Below are positions 5,660 to 13,390 of a stretch of 13,569 nucleotides of DNA, piece by piece. The DNA is from Methanosarcinales archaeon (GTDB lineage: Archaea > Halobacteriota > Syntropharchaeia > Alkanophagales > Methanospirareceae). The notes under the pieces are model-generated. The model worked only from the letters and a program-made list of their open reading frames with translations. It did not search any database and had not been told where the DNA came from. The stretch's first letter is position 1. Each line of letters begins with the position of its first letter. Position numbers and translations under genes: made by a program. Location: NCBI GenBank assembly GCA_030665925.1, contig DAOUYX010000021.1, positions 1-13,569 on the forward strand. The letters run 5' to 3'.

Positions 5660-6553
5660 CTATGTTATCTGTATCTCCACGAAACCATCGTTATCGTATA
5701 TCTCAGGTACTGACCAGCCACCGATTTCAATCGGATAATTCTTTCCTGGAGCTAATGGATACGCTGTGATATCAGGATTCTCCGAAACAACAAAGTCTGC
5801 TACTTTGGTATTCTTGCAGACGATATAGACATAGTTTTGGGCTAGATGATCGCTTTCCCATATCCACGATACATCGTCTGGATCTTTCTTCCCGAATAGA
5901 ATTGACATGGTCTTGAAATACTGTTGTCTTTCGCTATCCATCCTGTACAACAGGCGGATATCTTTAGAGTTCCCGACTAAGAAAGCGGGTTTATAGTTAG
6001 ACCCGAGTTTTCCGATAGCGGTATTCACATCGTCATAGATATCCGTTCCTGTTTCCCCTACCCAGCTGCCCTTGTTATCTGTATCATTTCCGGAAGCGCC
6101 GGTAGCAACGAGTTTACCGTTTGAATTTGCACGAGCTGCGGTGACTATACCTGGGATGTTGTGTTCTGTATTACCGTTGAGTGCCAAATCATCTTCGGCA
6201 CGATGGACATCGTCTACCGCTATTTCAATCATCCGGTTTTTCAGCGATGGCGAAGATCCAAGATCCTTCTGACTCAAATTGAACATGGTAGCGATTTGGT
6301 ATATCTCGTATTTCTCGTTAGTGACCTTCGAGCCCATGGATTTAGGTACAGCACCTTTAGCTGTGATTTGTGCTGTTGGACCAGTACGGTCTATCGTCTG
6401 CACCACATCAATCTGAACGTCCTTGTCTACCTTTCGGTAATTTAGGATATTCCTCGCCGTCATGTTGTCCTTGTTCTCATCTACCCAGTCATCAATCACC
6501 TTTTCCCAATTCTCGATAAAATGTTCGAGAATAGCTGCATCATTTTGTATCAT
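5660..6553 (-). CDS. Major capsid protein (HK97-fold, predicted)
   Basis: This 297-aa protein is of typical size for an HK97-type capsid subunit. It has a helical N-terminal arm (AAILEHFIENWEKVIDDWVDE), then a segment resembling the E-loop and spine helix (EIYQIATMFNLSQKDLG and AVDDVHRAEDDLALNGN, followed by IPGIVTA). The A-domain-like half contains KPAFLVGNSKDIRLLYRMDS and a C-terminal beta part ending GFVEIQIT. The DDLALNG-x-IPG pattern is common in HK97-like and encapsulin-like shells, where an acidic residue precedes a small loop and the product is recruited to the lattice. Placement after protease and decoration genes fits a capsid gene. The ATG overlaps the previous stop as ATGA. No separate N-terminal scaffold is present, in keeping with a protease-linked scaffold upstream. 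Confidence 0.8.
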   Translation of the reverse strand: MIQNDAAILEHFIENWEKVIDDWVDENKDNMTARNILNYRKVDKDVQIDVVQTIDRTGPTAQITAKGAVPKSMGSKVTNEKYEIYQIATMFNLSQKDLGSSPSLKNRMIEIAVDDVHRAEDDLALNGNTEHNIPGIVTAARANSNGKLVATGASGNDTDNKGSWVGETGTDIYDDVNTAIGKLGSNYKPAFLVGNSKDIRLLYRMDSERQQYFKTMSILFGKKDPDDVSWIWESDHLAQNYVYIVCKNTKVADFVVSENPDITAYPLAPGKNYPIEIGGWSVPEIYDNDGFVEIQIT

Positions 6554-7197
6554 AGTAACAGCACCTCCGCTTGAACCAGTTTATATATCTTGATAGCGTT
6601 TGCATGGCTTGCATTCGGATCAAGTTGAACCGAACATTTTGTGGTTGATACTGCAGGATCGACAATCCTATTGACCTCAGCAGCCTCATTGGAATCTATC
6701 ACGACATAATCGCCTTTGCTCAGAGCAAGAGAAGTCAAATGCGCTGCGCTATCAATCGTCAATTCCTTTGCTGAAATGCTCGAAACTGTCTGGTCATACT
6801 CTGCATCGCCAACGTCATCTCCAACGACTTTAGCTACAGAATATAACGTTCTGGTTACATCTGCCTCTGCATCGAGCACGCCTAAGAATTCCGTGCCTGC
6901 ACCGAGAGTAGCCGCTATTTTTAGATAATCTCCGGCGTCAGCTGTGACCCCACCGAGTAACCAGGCTCTGCCGATACCAGCCCTAATTAATGGAGCCATA
7001 TCGTACTGGCTAAAGAAGCCATCGACCGTTTTCTCAACGAGATCCTCATTCACTAAACCGACATAACTGTACAAAGTCCCTGTTGCCGTTGGTTTCACTA
7101 TGCCATTCGCAGACCACTGGGCTAATGCTCCAAAGGCCGTGCGTGCACCTATAGCGTAAGAGCCAATGTCAAACGCATTTACATTTACGGGTTCCAT
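6550..7197 (-). CDS. Head decoration-like protein
   Basis: This 215-aa protein is rich in alanine, glycine and valine. Short beta segments such as TGTLYSYVGLVNED, GRAWLLGGVTADAGDYLKI and GTEFLGVLDAEADV recall capsid-decoration proteins of the DUF2190 and lambda gpD type. A second part (about 140-215) contains KGDYVVIDSNEAAEVNRIV, as in small beta-barrels. It lies between the prohead protease and the major capsid gene, exactly where decoration genes sit in lambda-like head operons, and ends in a 4-nt ATGA overlap with the capsid gene. It has no membrane segment. The family was judged by pattern, not by search. Confidence 0.55.
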   Translation of the reverse strand: MEPVNVNAFDIGSYAIGARTAFGALAQWSANGIVKPTATGTLYSYVGLVNEDLVEKTVDGFFSQYDMAPLIRAGIGRAWLLGGVTADAGDYLKIAATLGAGTEFLGVLDAEADVTRTLYSVAKVVGDDVGDAEYDQTVSSISAKELTIDSAAHLTSLALSKGDYVVIDSNEAAEVNRIVDPAVSTTKCSVQLDPNASHANAIKIYKLVQAEVLLL

Positions 7198-7204
7198 TTT
7201 TTTC

Positions 7205-8392
7205 CTATTTACCTCCTTTTCCTACTTTACCATATGCTGCGTCCCTGCCCGAAGTTCGGGAAGAATCAGGAACAGAAAGATGCTTTGCTTTTGTGGCTTT
7301 TACGAAATCCACTTCCCTCTGCAACTCATCGAGCGCGAGCTTCTCCAAATCCTCTTTCGTCTTCGTATCTTCCATACCATCTAGGAGAGCTTTTCTTTCT
7401 GCAATGAGCGAGTCCTTCTCTGCCTTAACTATATCCTCGACTTGCACCTTGTAGCCATCGCGTTCAGCGGTGAGCTTAGCAAAAGCATCTTTGAGCTTAA
7501 CGAGATTGAGTGCATCAGCATCAACAGTCTTTTTCTCTTCACTGTCTTTCTTCACGCTGACGCCTTTCAGAAGTTCCTTGAGCAGATTATACAAGCTCTT
7601 ATCTTTCATCGCCTTTGCACGTTCGATAGCAGCCTTGATTTTGTCCACGAGTTCTGAAGGCACTGGATATTTCTTTGCATCCAGTCCAATTCCACAGCCG
7701 TCCTCGATACTGCATCTGCCGTTCTCGCAAATTGCGATATGGTCGATAAAGAGGTTTTTTTGAGTGGCATCGTAATGTGCGCCGTTGAGTTCGCCTGAAG
7801 CGGAACGATCAAGATCACAGTAAAAACTCATAGAGACATCTGTGAGTTTTTTCGACTTGACATCTGCGATTAAATCTTTGTCAGTGATTTGCAGAACACC
7901 TTTCAGCACGTTATCAGTCGCAAGCGGGTCTTTGAAAAAGCCAAGAACCTCATCTCTGCTCGTGACAACCCCTGCTTCTGGATGTTCTCTTGAAACAGGA
8001 CGGCCATCGCAAAACATTGCGGCAGCTTCGAGTTCCTCAAACGGTTTGCGAACTTTCAGCCCATCATAATCATAGATGTGCTGAGCATTTGCAGCAGTCA
8101 CTGGAACTGAAAGAACACCATCTGCTTCCTTTGCGCTATCGACATCAAGTTTCATTGAAGGCAGCGAATCAGTATAGCGTGGCTTTGAATCTTTGGCATC
8201 GGGCTTTGGGTATTCGCTCTTGTAGCCTCTGGGCATCACTACAACATCGACATCAGTGAACTTCACGGGTTTCTTCTCTGGCAGGGGATATTCCGCATCG
8301 CTTCCGTTATCGGTTGCATCCCCTGTAAGCTGTGCAAAAAGGGCATCAAGGGTATCAATTTCGGTATTGCCTAAATCTTCTTTTTCAGCCAT
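7205..8392 (-). CDS. Prohead protease (DUF2213-type) with C-terminal scaffold
   Basis: This 395-aa protein combines a maturation protease and scaffold. The protease part (about 75-240) shows the DUF2213 pattern. It has CDGRPVSREHPEAG (128-141, with candidate catalytic H137), GFFKDP (151-156), the strand GVLQITDKDLIADVK, VSMSFYCDL (186-194, with candidate nucleophile S187 or S189) and FIDHIAICENGRC (215-227). The C-terminal part (about 245-370) is a lysine/glutamate-rich coiled coil typical of a scaffold that is cleaved after assembly. The final 20 residues are basic and glycine-rich and may contact the portal or capsid. The first 75 residues are acidic and low in complexity. Its place just upstream of decoration and capsid genes is standard. 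The ribosome-binding site is weak (CAGTGA). Confidence 0.85.
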   Translation of the reverse strand: MAEKEDLGNTEIDTLDALFAQLTGDATDNGSDAEYPLPEKKPVKFTDVDVVVMPRGYKSEYPKPDAKDSKPRYTDSLPSMKLDVDSAKEADGVLSVPVTAANAQHIYDYDGLKVRKPFEELEAAAMFCDGRPVSREHPEAGVVTSRDEVLGFFKDPLATDNVLKGVLQITDKDLIADVKSKKLTDVSMSFYCDLDRSASGELNGAHYDATQKNLFIDHIAICENGRCSIEDGCGIGLDAKKYPVPSELVDKIKAAIERAKAMKDKSLYNLLKELLKGVSVKKDSEEKKTVDADALNLVKLKDAFAKLTAERDGYKVQVEDIVKAEKDSLIAERKALLDGMEDTKTKEDLEKLALDELQREVDFVKATKAKHLSVPDSSRTSGRDAAYGKVGKGGK

Positions 8393-8445
8393 TATTTTTT
8401 CACTGAAGAAGAGTAGGGGATAGGAGCGTTTAAGAGAGAAAATAA
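8393..8445 (-). other. Short intergenic gap upstream of protease gene
   Basis: These 53 bp separate the zinc-ribbon gene from the protease gene and form the largest gap in the head module. Read on the minus strand they are T- and C-rich with no stem. A weak TATA-like stretch could not be distinguished from background. A secondary promoter here would let the protease-capsid block be expressed separately, but I cannot support one. Confidence 0.2.
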
Positions 8446-8604
8446 TTAATGAAGCCCTCGATCCTTTTTAAATTCCGTTGCGGTTGCAGGCGCTAACCGT
8501 TTAGAGCCGCAGAAAGGGCATGAGGGCGGGTGATTGGGTACATTGCTACGAGTGCGAGATGTGCGCTTACAGTTGGTACAGCGCCAATAGTTATAACTTA
8601 CCAT
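8446..8604 (-). CDS. 52-aa zinc-ribbon protein
   Basis: This small protein has two Cys pairs, C9-x2-C12 (CTNC) and C29-x2-C32 (CPFC), separated by 16 residues. That is the layout of a single zinc ribbon. The segment between is basic (KRTSRTRS) and a basic tail follows (SKRLAP and EFKKDRG). Such minimal ribbons bind nucleic acid or protein. Its start overlaps the end of the preceding 57-aa gene by 14 nt. The four cysteines in a coupled frame make chance unlikely. The role may be in packaging or assembly, or in regulation of host transcription; nothing in the sequence chooses among these. Confidence 0.65.
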   Translation of the reverse strand: MVSYNYWRCTNCKRTSRTRSNVPNHPPSCPFCGSKRLAPATATEFKKDRGLH

Positions 8605-8764
8605 TTTCCCGGACGCTTAGTTGAGGTAATCTGGCAGAGTAATCAACGAAAGCGGAGAAGAAGGAGAACTCATCGTTGAACTCCTTTTTTACCGATTCAA
8701 GAAACAGTTTTAGTGCTTCTTGCTCTATATGCGCCATATCCTTTTTGACGATGGAGTTATTCAT
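8591..8764 (-). CDS. 57-aa mini-protein of the head module
   Basis: This 57-codon frame has an ATG that shares 8 nt (ATGAATAA) with the end of the membrane-protein gene upstream, the same junction as between the RT gene and its downstream gene. AGAGGAGAGGATT precedes the start and acts as a good ribosome-binding site. The protein is amphipathic and mostly helical (HIEQEALKLFLESVKKEFND, then FFSAFVDYSARLPQL). No family is recognised. The tight overlaps on both sides suggest it is translated. Confidence 0.55.
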   Translation of the reverse strand: MNNSIVKKDMAHIEQEALKLFLESVKKEFNDEFSFFSAFVDYSARLPQLSVRENGKL

Positions 8765-8975
8765 AATCCTCTCCTCTTGGCTCTACATCTTCTATTAAAC
8801 CTTCGTGAGTTACCAGCCTCAATATCATATTAATAACTGCTATTGCGCTTATCTGCTCTTCTGGTGCAATCACGAACCCAAATTCCAGCTGTGCTATCAA
8901 CGCGATGAGCGCTATCATATTTGCCCATAGCATTTTACTTCTTACCAATTTATCCCATTTTATTCTTTTGTTCAT
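8757..8975 (-). CDS. Small two-helix membrane protein (holin-like)
   Basis: This 72-aa protein has a basic start (MNKRIKWDKLVRSK), a hydrophobic helix at about 15-32 (MLWANMIALIALIAQLEF), a short loop (APEEQ) and a second hydrophobic helix at about 42-56 (ISAIAVINMILRLVT). It ends in an acidic tail (EDVEPRGEDYE). Short phage proteins of this pattern are frequent next to lysis genes and are often labelled holin-like, though most are untested. GGGGGTGA lies about 12 nt before the ATG. It follows the cysteine-peptidase-like gene by 28 nt, so the pair may form a lysis or cell-exit cassette. Alternatively it could anchor assembly to the membrane. Confidence 0.7.
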   Translation of the reverse strand: MNKRIKWDKLVRSKMLWANMIALIALIAQLEFGFVIAPEEQISAIAVINMILRLVTHEGLIEDVEPRGEDYE

Positions 8976-9003
8976 CTTTTCTGTTATTCACCCCCTAACA
9001 TCT

Positions 9004-9483
9004 TCAAAGTTGTATAAAATCCGGTTTATAGTCGGACTGGTGCCAACCTCTCGTGTCATCATTCTGCGGTTCGATTATCTTAATAATACCATCACATAAG
9101 CTCAAATCGAATGCATGATAGCCCATTGGAGTAAAGCCCTCACAATAGGCGTAGATGAAGTTCTTGTGATGTATCCTATTCAGGCGTAACATCCGACATC
9201 TGCTTTCTCTCGCAAAGTCATCGCAATCCCAAATATTCTTTATGTATCGTATCTTATCGAGCGAATCAGTATTAAGCCATCTTAAGAGCTCGCTATGAGA
9301 GAAAGCATCATAAGAATGATCAGCTACTCTGATATGCGCATCAGGATAAGCTTCCTCCAAGATGGTTCGTAACGTGTTGCCATTTATGGGCGTTAAGCTA
9401 TCTGGTAAGAATACGAATGGTTTCTGCTTGGCGCATAGAAAAGCACATATAAGCTGTTTTAATTCAGGCCAATCTATTTCCAT
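9004..9483 (-). CDS. Papain-like cysteine peptidase candidate
   Basis: This 159-aa protein carries the arrangement WDCDDFARESR (85-95, candidate nucleophile C87), then MGYHAFDL (120-127, candidate general base H123) and IIKIIEPQND (133-142, where the E138-P-Q segment may supply the third residue). This order is that of papain-fold proteins related to the C-terminal domain of the MOA lectin and of phage proteins near lysis genes; the assignment is from motif memory. The first 80 residues (helix and FLPDSL, then SHSELLRWL) form the remainder of the fold. No signal peptide is seen, so release would need a membrane-acting partner such as the gene immediately downstream. GGAGGAAT is a good ribosome-binding site. 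It may cleave host-envelope peptide bonds or process a virion protein; the substrate is unknown. Confidence 0.6.
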   Translation of the reverse strand: MEIDWPELKQLICAFLCAKQKPFVFLPDSLTPINGNTLRTILEEAYPDAHIRVADHSYDAFSHSELLRWLNTDSLDKIRYIKNIWDCDDFARESRCRMLRLNRIHHKNFIYAYCEGFTPMGYHAFDLSLCDGIIKIIEPQNDDTRGWHQSDYKPDFIQL

Positions 9484-9525
9484 TCTGATTCCTCCATTGA
9501 ATAAGTTTGTATCTGCATTTTATCA

Positions 9526-12159
9526 TCATTTGTTCCGTTCTGGTGATTTGCTTTTCTCAATTGTCCATAAGTTGGAGCCTTTTTGCTGAAGTGCAATCCA
9601 GATGCCTCTTATCTTCTTGCCTTTGAGACTGAACTTCTTAACTTTGTCTTCTATGAATATGGTTGCCTTACCTTGATCAAGGACTTCGATTTGTGAGGGC
9701 GTTGCTTTAGTCGGGTTGAGTTTGGTACCGGGAGGAATCTCCCCCTCCGCCGTCCATAGCGAGATAGGATAACGGAAGGGGAGACCAGTTGCCGTTTCGG
9801 AAGCCAGCAGTGATGTGTTCAGTGCAAGTGAGAAATAGGTTTTGCCTTGTTTAAGAATGAAATAATATAATGTTCTGGAAGGTCCTTTGCGGATAACTTC
9901 TTGACCTTTCCAGGTTTGTTTAAGAAATTTAAAATCCCCCTGGGTAATAGAATCTACCTTGAGAAGCTTCTTTTTTATTGCATTTACAAGTTCATCCCTG
10001 ACTTCTCTACGCCGTGAGGCGTCTTTTATCTTCCAGTATTGAAATCGCTCAGGGATTTTGTTCCGAATGTTGCGGGGTAATGCTGATGAACCATAAGGAG
10101 AGATCCATGATTTCTTGGCTGCACGTGTGGAAATGACATAAGGCATAGGTGATTTAAGTGCGTTGAACATCATCCAGGTCATCAATCCCTCGTCAGTCTT
10201 TTTCCACTCTTCTTTATTTTCTAAAAGCCGAAAAATGAGCCTGCCATTGAAGATCTTACCATCGCAGAAATATTCGTGGAAATAACTCTTCTGCGCACCA
10301 AACTGAACGTCAAACGAATCAATAATGATAAAATGCCCGTGTTCCTTTTTCGTTGCGCCTACTGCCCCGGGTTGAACAGTACCTTCGTATGTCGCCCATT
10401 CGATAGGTTCTGATTCTTTGGTACCACAATTAAATTTTTTCATTGGGTTGGACATCGTTTCGAGAACGATAGGCATAATTTCCTTTTCGTTTAGTGCTTT
10501 CGCTTCTGCGAATGTTTCCGGGTCTTTGGATAAACCTTTTGGGATATAGAGCGTCCAGCCAACCATGTAATCCTTGGTGACTTGTAGCCGGAAATCTAAA
10601 TGAACGCTTCTACCCCTTATATGTGAATGTACCATGCCTTTCCACTTTTTCGATTCATCAGGATAAGTGAGATATGGATCAGAGTCTTCGATGGGATATG
10701 CGTCTTCATAACGCTTTGGCCATTTCTTTTCTGTGACTGTGCCATGGCTGGCTTCGACAAGCTTCTCTGCGGTAAGCGTATTATCGGGCTTTGTCTTTTC
10801 TTTGCGCCAAGGTGGAATAGGATGCGGAGACCACATATTATACCAAACTTTTTTAGTTTCTGGGTCGGTGTACTTGTTTAGATTAACAAACTCAACTTTT
10901 AAAATATCGCCTTCCTGAAGGGGTTCTGTTTTAGATCTGCCAATGGAGCAGTTATATGTTTTCCCGCAGGGGACTTCTTCGCCATGTTCATCTTCAATGA
11001 CGCAGAGATAAGACCATGCATTTGCACCTTTGATTTTATCTATGCTCTTGACTGCAACATCCCAGGAGAACGTATTTTTGTACTTGATATTGAGTAACGT
11101 AGAACCAGAAAGCGAATAGGGGAAATCCGCACGCTTAAGATATGCGCCCTCGCTGCCAGGCAGGCCTGCATAATGCTCAACGGCTTTGCGCAATTCGGTT
11201 GGCGAATGCACGAGCTTATAATCCGCTTTCTTGATGTGGGCGGTATCTTTAATTTTAGCATGTGATTTCAGCCTCTCTGAGTATGGCTCATTATGAATAT
11301 CTTGATCGTAAAGCAGGGTATCAAAAGCATTCAGGATGACCTTGCTTTCATCAGGATGGACTTCTTTGGTATGGATAATTGCTGTAGTTTGTTGTCGTGA
11401 TTGATGCTTCTTATCTGACCAGAATTCGAGTTCGCCTGGAAAGATAACATCATGGTCTGAACAGGCTTCCTTGATTTCTGAGACCAGGGTGGGTAAATTA
11501 CTTGTGATGTCGTTGCCTTCTTCGCTCCAGATAATTACCTTACCGTCCTTTGAATGGTCGCCTCTGATATGGACGCCATCGAACTTCTTCTGAACATAAA
11601 TGCCTTTTTCGTACCATTCGGGTTTAGCATTTACGACCTCAATGAGTTTGTCTATGCTATATTCTTCGCCTTTGTAATGACCGTGTGCGGGTTTCAATAG
11701 CTTGGCAAATTTGAATAATTCCAACTTTTTTGGCATGGACATCAGCACAAGCTCGGGGCCACAGATGACTTCTATTTTCTCATTGTAAATGTCCATATAA
11801 TCTGTGAACTTACCAGGGTGGCTTTTCTCATCTACAAGATTAATGGATGCATCGGGTAGCCTTTCTTCTTCTTCAAAAGGATAATGAAACCGAAATCTGA
11901 ACCAATATTTTTCGGGATACATGCGGATAATGCGGAACTCTGTTGAAATGTCCCTGTGATTAGAATTAATAAAAATATCTATGTCGCCTTTCGTCTTGCC
12001 CTGTGTGCATAAACCGCCTATAAGACTGACGTATGGTTTAGTGTGATAGAATGATTTGAAATAAGGGAGTATTTCATCGCGCGTAATTTCTTCACCAAGT
12101 TCTACTCCGGAGGAATTGACAGGGGCAAGTTCTTCATCAGTCTCTGGTGGAAGTGCCAT
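9526..12159 (-). CDS. Nucleotidyltransferase-DNA ligase-phosphoesterase-like fusion
   Basis: This 877-aa protein has at least three parts. Residues 40-110 look like a polymerase-beta-type nucleotidyltransferase: GG at 48-49, D59 and D61 in GDIDIF, and a possible third carboxylate at D103. Residues 160-450 form an ATP-dependent DNA ligase: KFDG at 192-195 (KxDG, with K192 the candidate adenylated lysine), PGELEF (241-246), NAFDTLLYD (277-285), EGAYLKR (337-343), NIKYK (357-361), then an OB-fold-like segment. Residues 505-680 resemble the LigD 3'-phosphoesterase domain (VHLDFRL, 519-525; YEGTVQPG, 591-598). The last 60 residues (KKFSLKGKKIRGIW) resemble the end of that domain again. I chose ATG 12159 because GGGAGG lies about 10 nt upstream. 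The frame stays open to 12291, but an earlier start would lie inside the portal gene. It overlaps the portal gene by 23 nt. Its role could be end repair of virus DNA or a packaging-linked function. Confidence 0.85.
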   Translation of the reverse strand: MALPPETDEELAPVNSSGVELGEEITRDEILPYFKSFYHTKPYVSLIGGLCTQGKTKGDIDIFINSNHRDISTEFRIIRMYPEKYWFRFRFHYPFEEEERLPDASINLVDEKSHPGKFTDYMDIYNEKIEVICGPELVLMSMPKKLELFKFAKLLKPAHGHYKGEEYSIDKLIEVVNAKPEWYEKGIYVQKKFDGVHIRGDHSKDGKVIIWSEEGNDITSNLPTLVSEIKEACSDHDVIFPGELEFWSDKKHQSRQQTTAIIHTKEVHPDESKVILNAFDTLLYDQDIHNEPYSERLKSHAKIKDTAHIKKADYKLVHSPTELRKAVEHYAGLPGSEGAYLKRADFPYSLSGSTLLNIKYKNTFSWDVAVKSIDKIKGANAWSYLCVIEDEHGEEVPCGKTYNCSIGRSKTEPLQEGDILKVEFVNLNKYTDPETKKVWYNMWSPHPIPPWRKEKTKPDNTLTAEKLVEASHGTVTEKKWPKRYEDAYPIEDSDPYLTYPDESKKWKGMVHSHIRGRSVHLDFRLQVTKDYMVGWTLYIPKGLSKDPETFAEAKALNEKEIMPIVLETMSNPMKKFNCGTKESEPIEWATYEGTVQPGAVGATKKEHGHFIIIDSFDVQFGAQKSYFHEYFCDGKIFNGRLIFRLLENKEEWKKTDEGLMTWMMFNALKSPMPYVISTRAAKKSWISPYGSSALPRNIRNKIPERFQYWKIKDASRRREVRDELVNAIKKKLLKVDSITQGDFKFLKQTWKGQEVIRKGPSRTLYYFILKQGKTYFSLALNTSLLASETATGLPFRYPISLWTAEGEIPPGTKLNPTKATPSQIEVLDQGKATIFIEDKVKKFSLKGKKIRGIWIALQQKGSNLWTIEKSKSPERNK

Positions 12160-13390
12160 CTGGTTCTGAACCTCCCTGTTGTTCGGAAAGTTGAATCTGC
12201 AGAAGTTGCGTTTGCACGCGGCTTGCCTCTGCTTTCGCTGCTTCATGCTCTGCACGTGCTTCATACAATTTACCGCGAGCTGTATCGACAATGAATATCG
12301 AGGGCGTATTCCACTGTATCAGGAAATCATCAATTTTGTGCCCTTTGGATATTTGCTTGGATGCCTGGAAACGTTTAATGATTTGAATTAATATAGGTGT
12401 GAGATCGTTGACCTGGATAGCATGAAGGAAATCTGCATAGTCCTTCCTGTCCTTTGATGATGCTTGAACCGCACCGGCTTGTGCGCCCATAAGAATCGAA
12501 ATAGGTATGTTTGAGCCACCGGAAATTTGTGCCGTAATAACATTATAATATTTCTCCGGATCAAGTGCTCCTGGTCTATCGTGTTGGACTGAACAACCAG
12601 GCGTCAATGTGAGAATAGTTTTAGTATTAATTTCGGATACTGTTTCATCAATCGCATTTATTTCCTCTTGTGAGGCATCATCGCCGGGAATGACTGTAGT
12701 TAACCCCCCGCCGTGACGGAACATTGCTTGACCGGTGGACCAATCCATGTTCTTCAAAACGGTGAGAACATCGAAAATGCAAAACAGTGCGGATTCGCCT
12801 TCGAAATCATCTTCTATAGATGATGGCTGAATATGAGCAAGTCGTGAGGCGTCAATTTTCGAAGAACTCGTTTTCAAATATTTCAGTTCGTAATACGCAA
12901 GCTTCTGCGGAAGGATGATGTTATTCAATTCATCCTTCTCTGGAGCCACATAAGAAACCCATTCGTGAGGGATAGAATATAGATAACTGATTTTATCCCC
13001 CTCCTTTGTGGGTTTATCAAAGCTATTGCCATCATCGAAACCAATTAACAGACCTGCAGATCCATAAAGCCGCGCCTGAAGATACGTTTTAAATAGGGGA
13101 TAATGAATGAAGCGTTCATAAATCTGTTGCACTTCTGCGTTAAACTCCTCGTCTTCTTCACCTTCTAATGTAACGCATTTGAATCCTGAACTGAAAACAT
13201 CGTAGGCAACGTTTATGATGATATTGTGTGCTAATTGATTCCTTTTATACATTGAATATAAATCAGAGTCGGTGATTTTGGCTTGGAAATACCCGATTTC
13301 TTTGCCTGTTTTTGTTGGGTGTGGTGTCAGAAACGGGAAGCCGAGTTTTGTTAGTGCTGAATTGAGTGCATCATGGAATAGTTTCCTCAT
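12137..13390 (-). CDS. Portal protein (DUF1073-like)
   Basis: This 417-aa protein is the predicted dodecameric ring at the capsid vertex through which DNA enters and to which the tail attaches. The N-terminal half has the basic and aromatic start FHDALNSALTKLG and a characteristic segment with NQLAHNIIINVAYDVFSSGF (51-70). This is followed by LQARLYGSAGLLIGFDD (105-120) and YSIPHEWVSY (138-147). The stretch SGGSNIPISILMGAQAGAVQ (290-309) followed by KDRKDYADFLHAIQ matches the ATGIP-x-LLGQSP-type crown motif of DUF1073 portals. The C-terminal 45 residues are a coiled coil (RGKLYEARAEHEAAKAEASR) ending in a flexible acidic tail. No clear ribosome-binding site precedes the ATG, so it may be leaderless or start differently. 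The next gene overlaps its end. It is shorter than many portals but complete in its motifs. Confidence 0.82.
   Translation of the reverse strand: MRKLFHDALNSALTKLGFPFLTPHPTKTGKEIGYFQAKITDSDLYSMYKRNQLAHNIIINVAYDVFSSGFKCVTLEGEEDEEFNAEVQQIYERFIHYPLFKTYLQARLYGSAGLLIGFDDGNSFDKPTKEGDKISYLYSIPHEWVSYVAPEKDELNNIILPQKLAYYELKYLKTSSSKIDASRLAHIQPSSIEDDFEGESALFCIFDVLTVLKNMDWSTGQAMFRHGGGLTTVIPGDDASQEEINAIDETVSEINTKTILTLTPGCSVQHDRPGALDPEKYYNVITAQISGGSNIPISILMGAQAGAVQASSKDRKDYADFLHAIQVNDLTPILIQIIKRFQASKQISKGHKIDDFLIQWNTPSIFIVDTARGKLYEARAEHEAAKAEASRVQTQLLQIQLSEQQGGSEPDGTSTRD

Noticed and set aside
7470..7763. Plus-strand frame of 97 aa (and similar plus-strand frames throughout)
   Set aside because: They lie antisense to genes with clear motifs, are serine/leucine/phenylalanine-rich as expected of reverse-complemented coding sequence, and lack consistent ribosome-binding sites.
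12160..12291. Earlier start (44 extra residues) for the ligase fusion protein
   Set aside because: The extension lies wholly within the portal coding region in another frame, is Cys/Arg/Gln-rich and low in structure, and the ATG at 12159 has a proper GGGAGG site.
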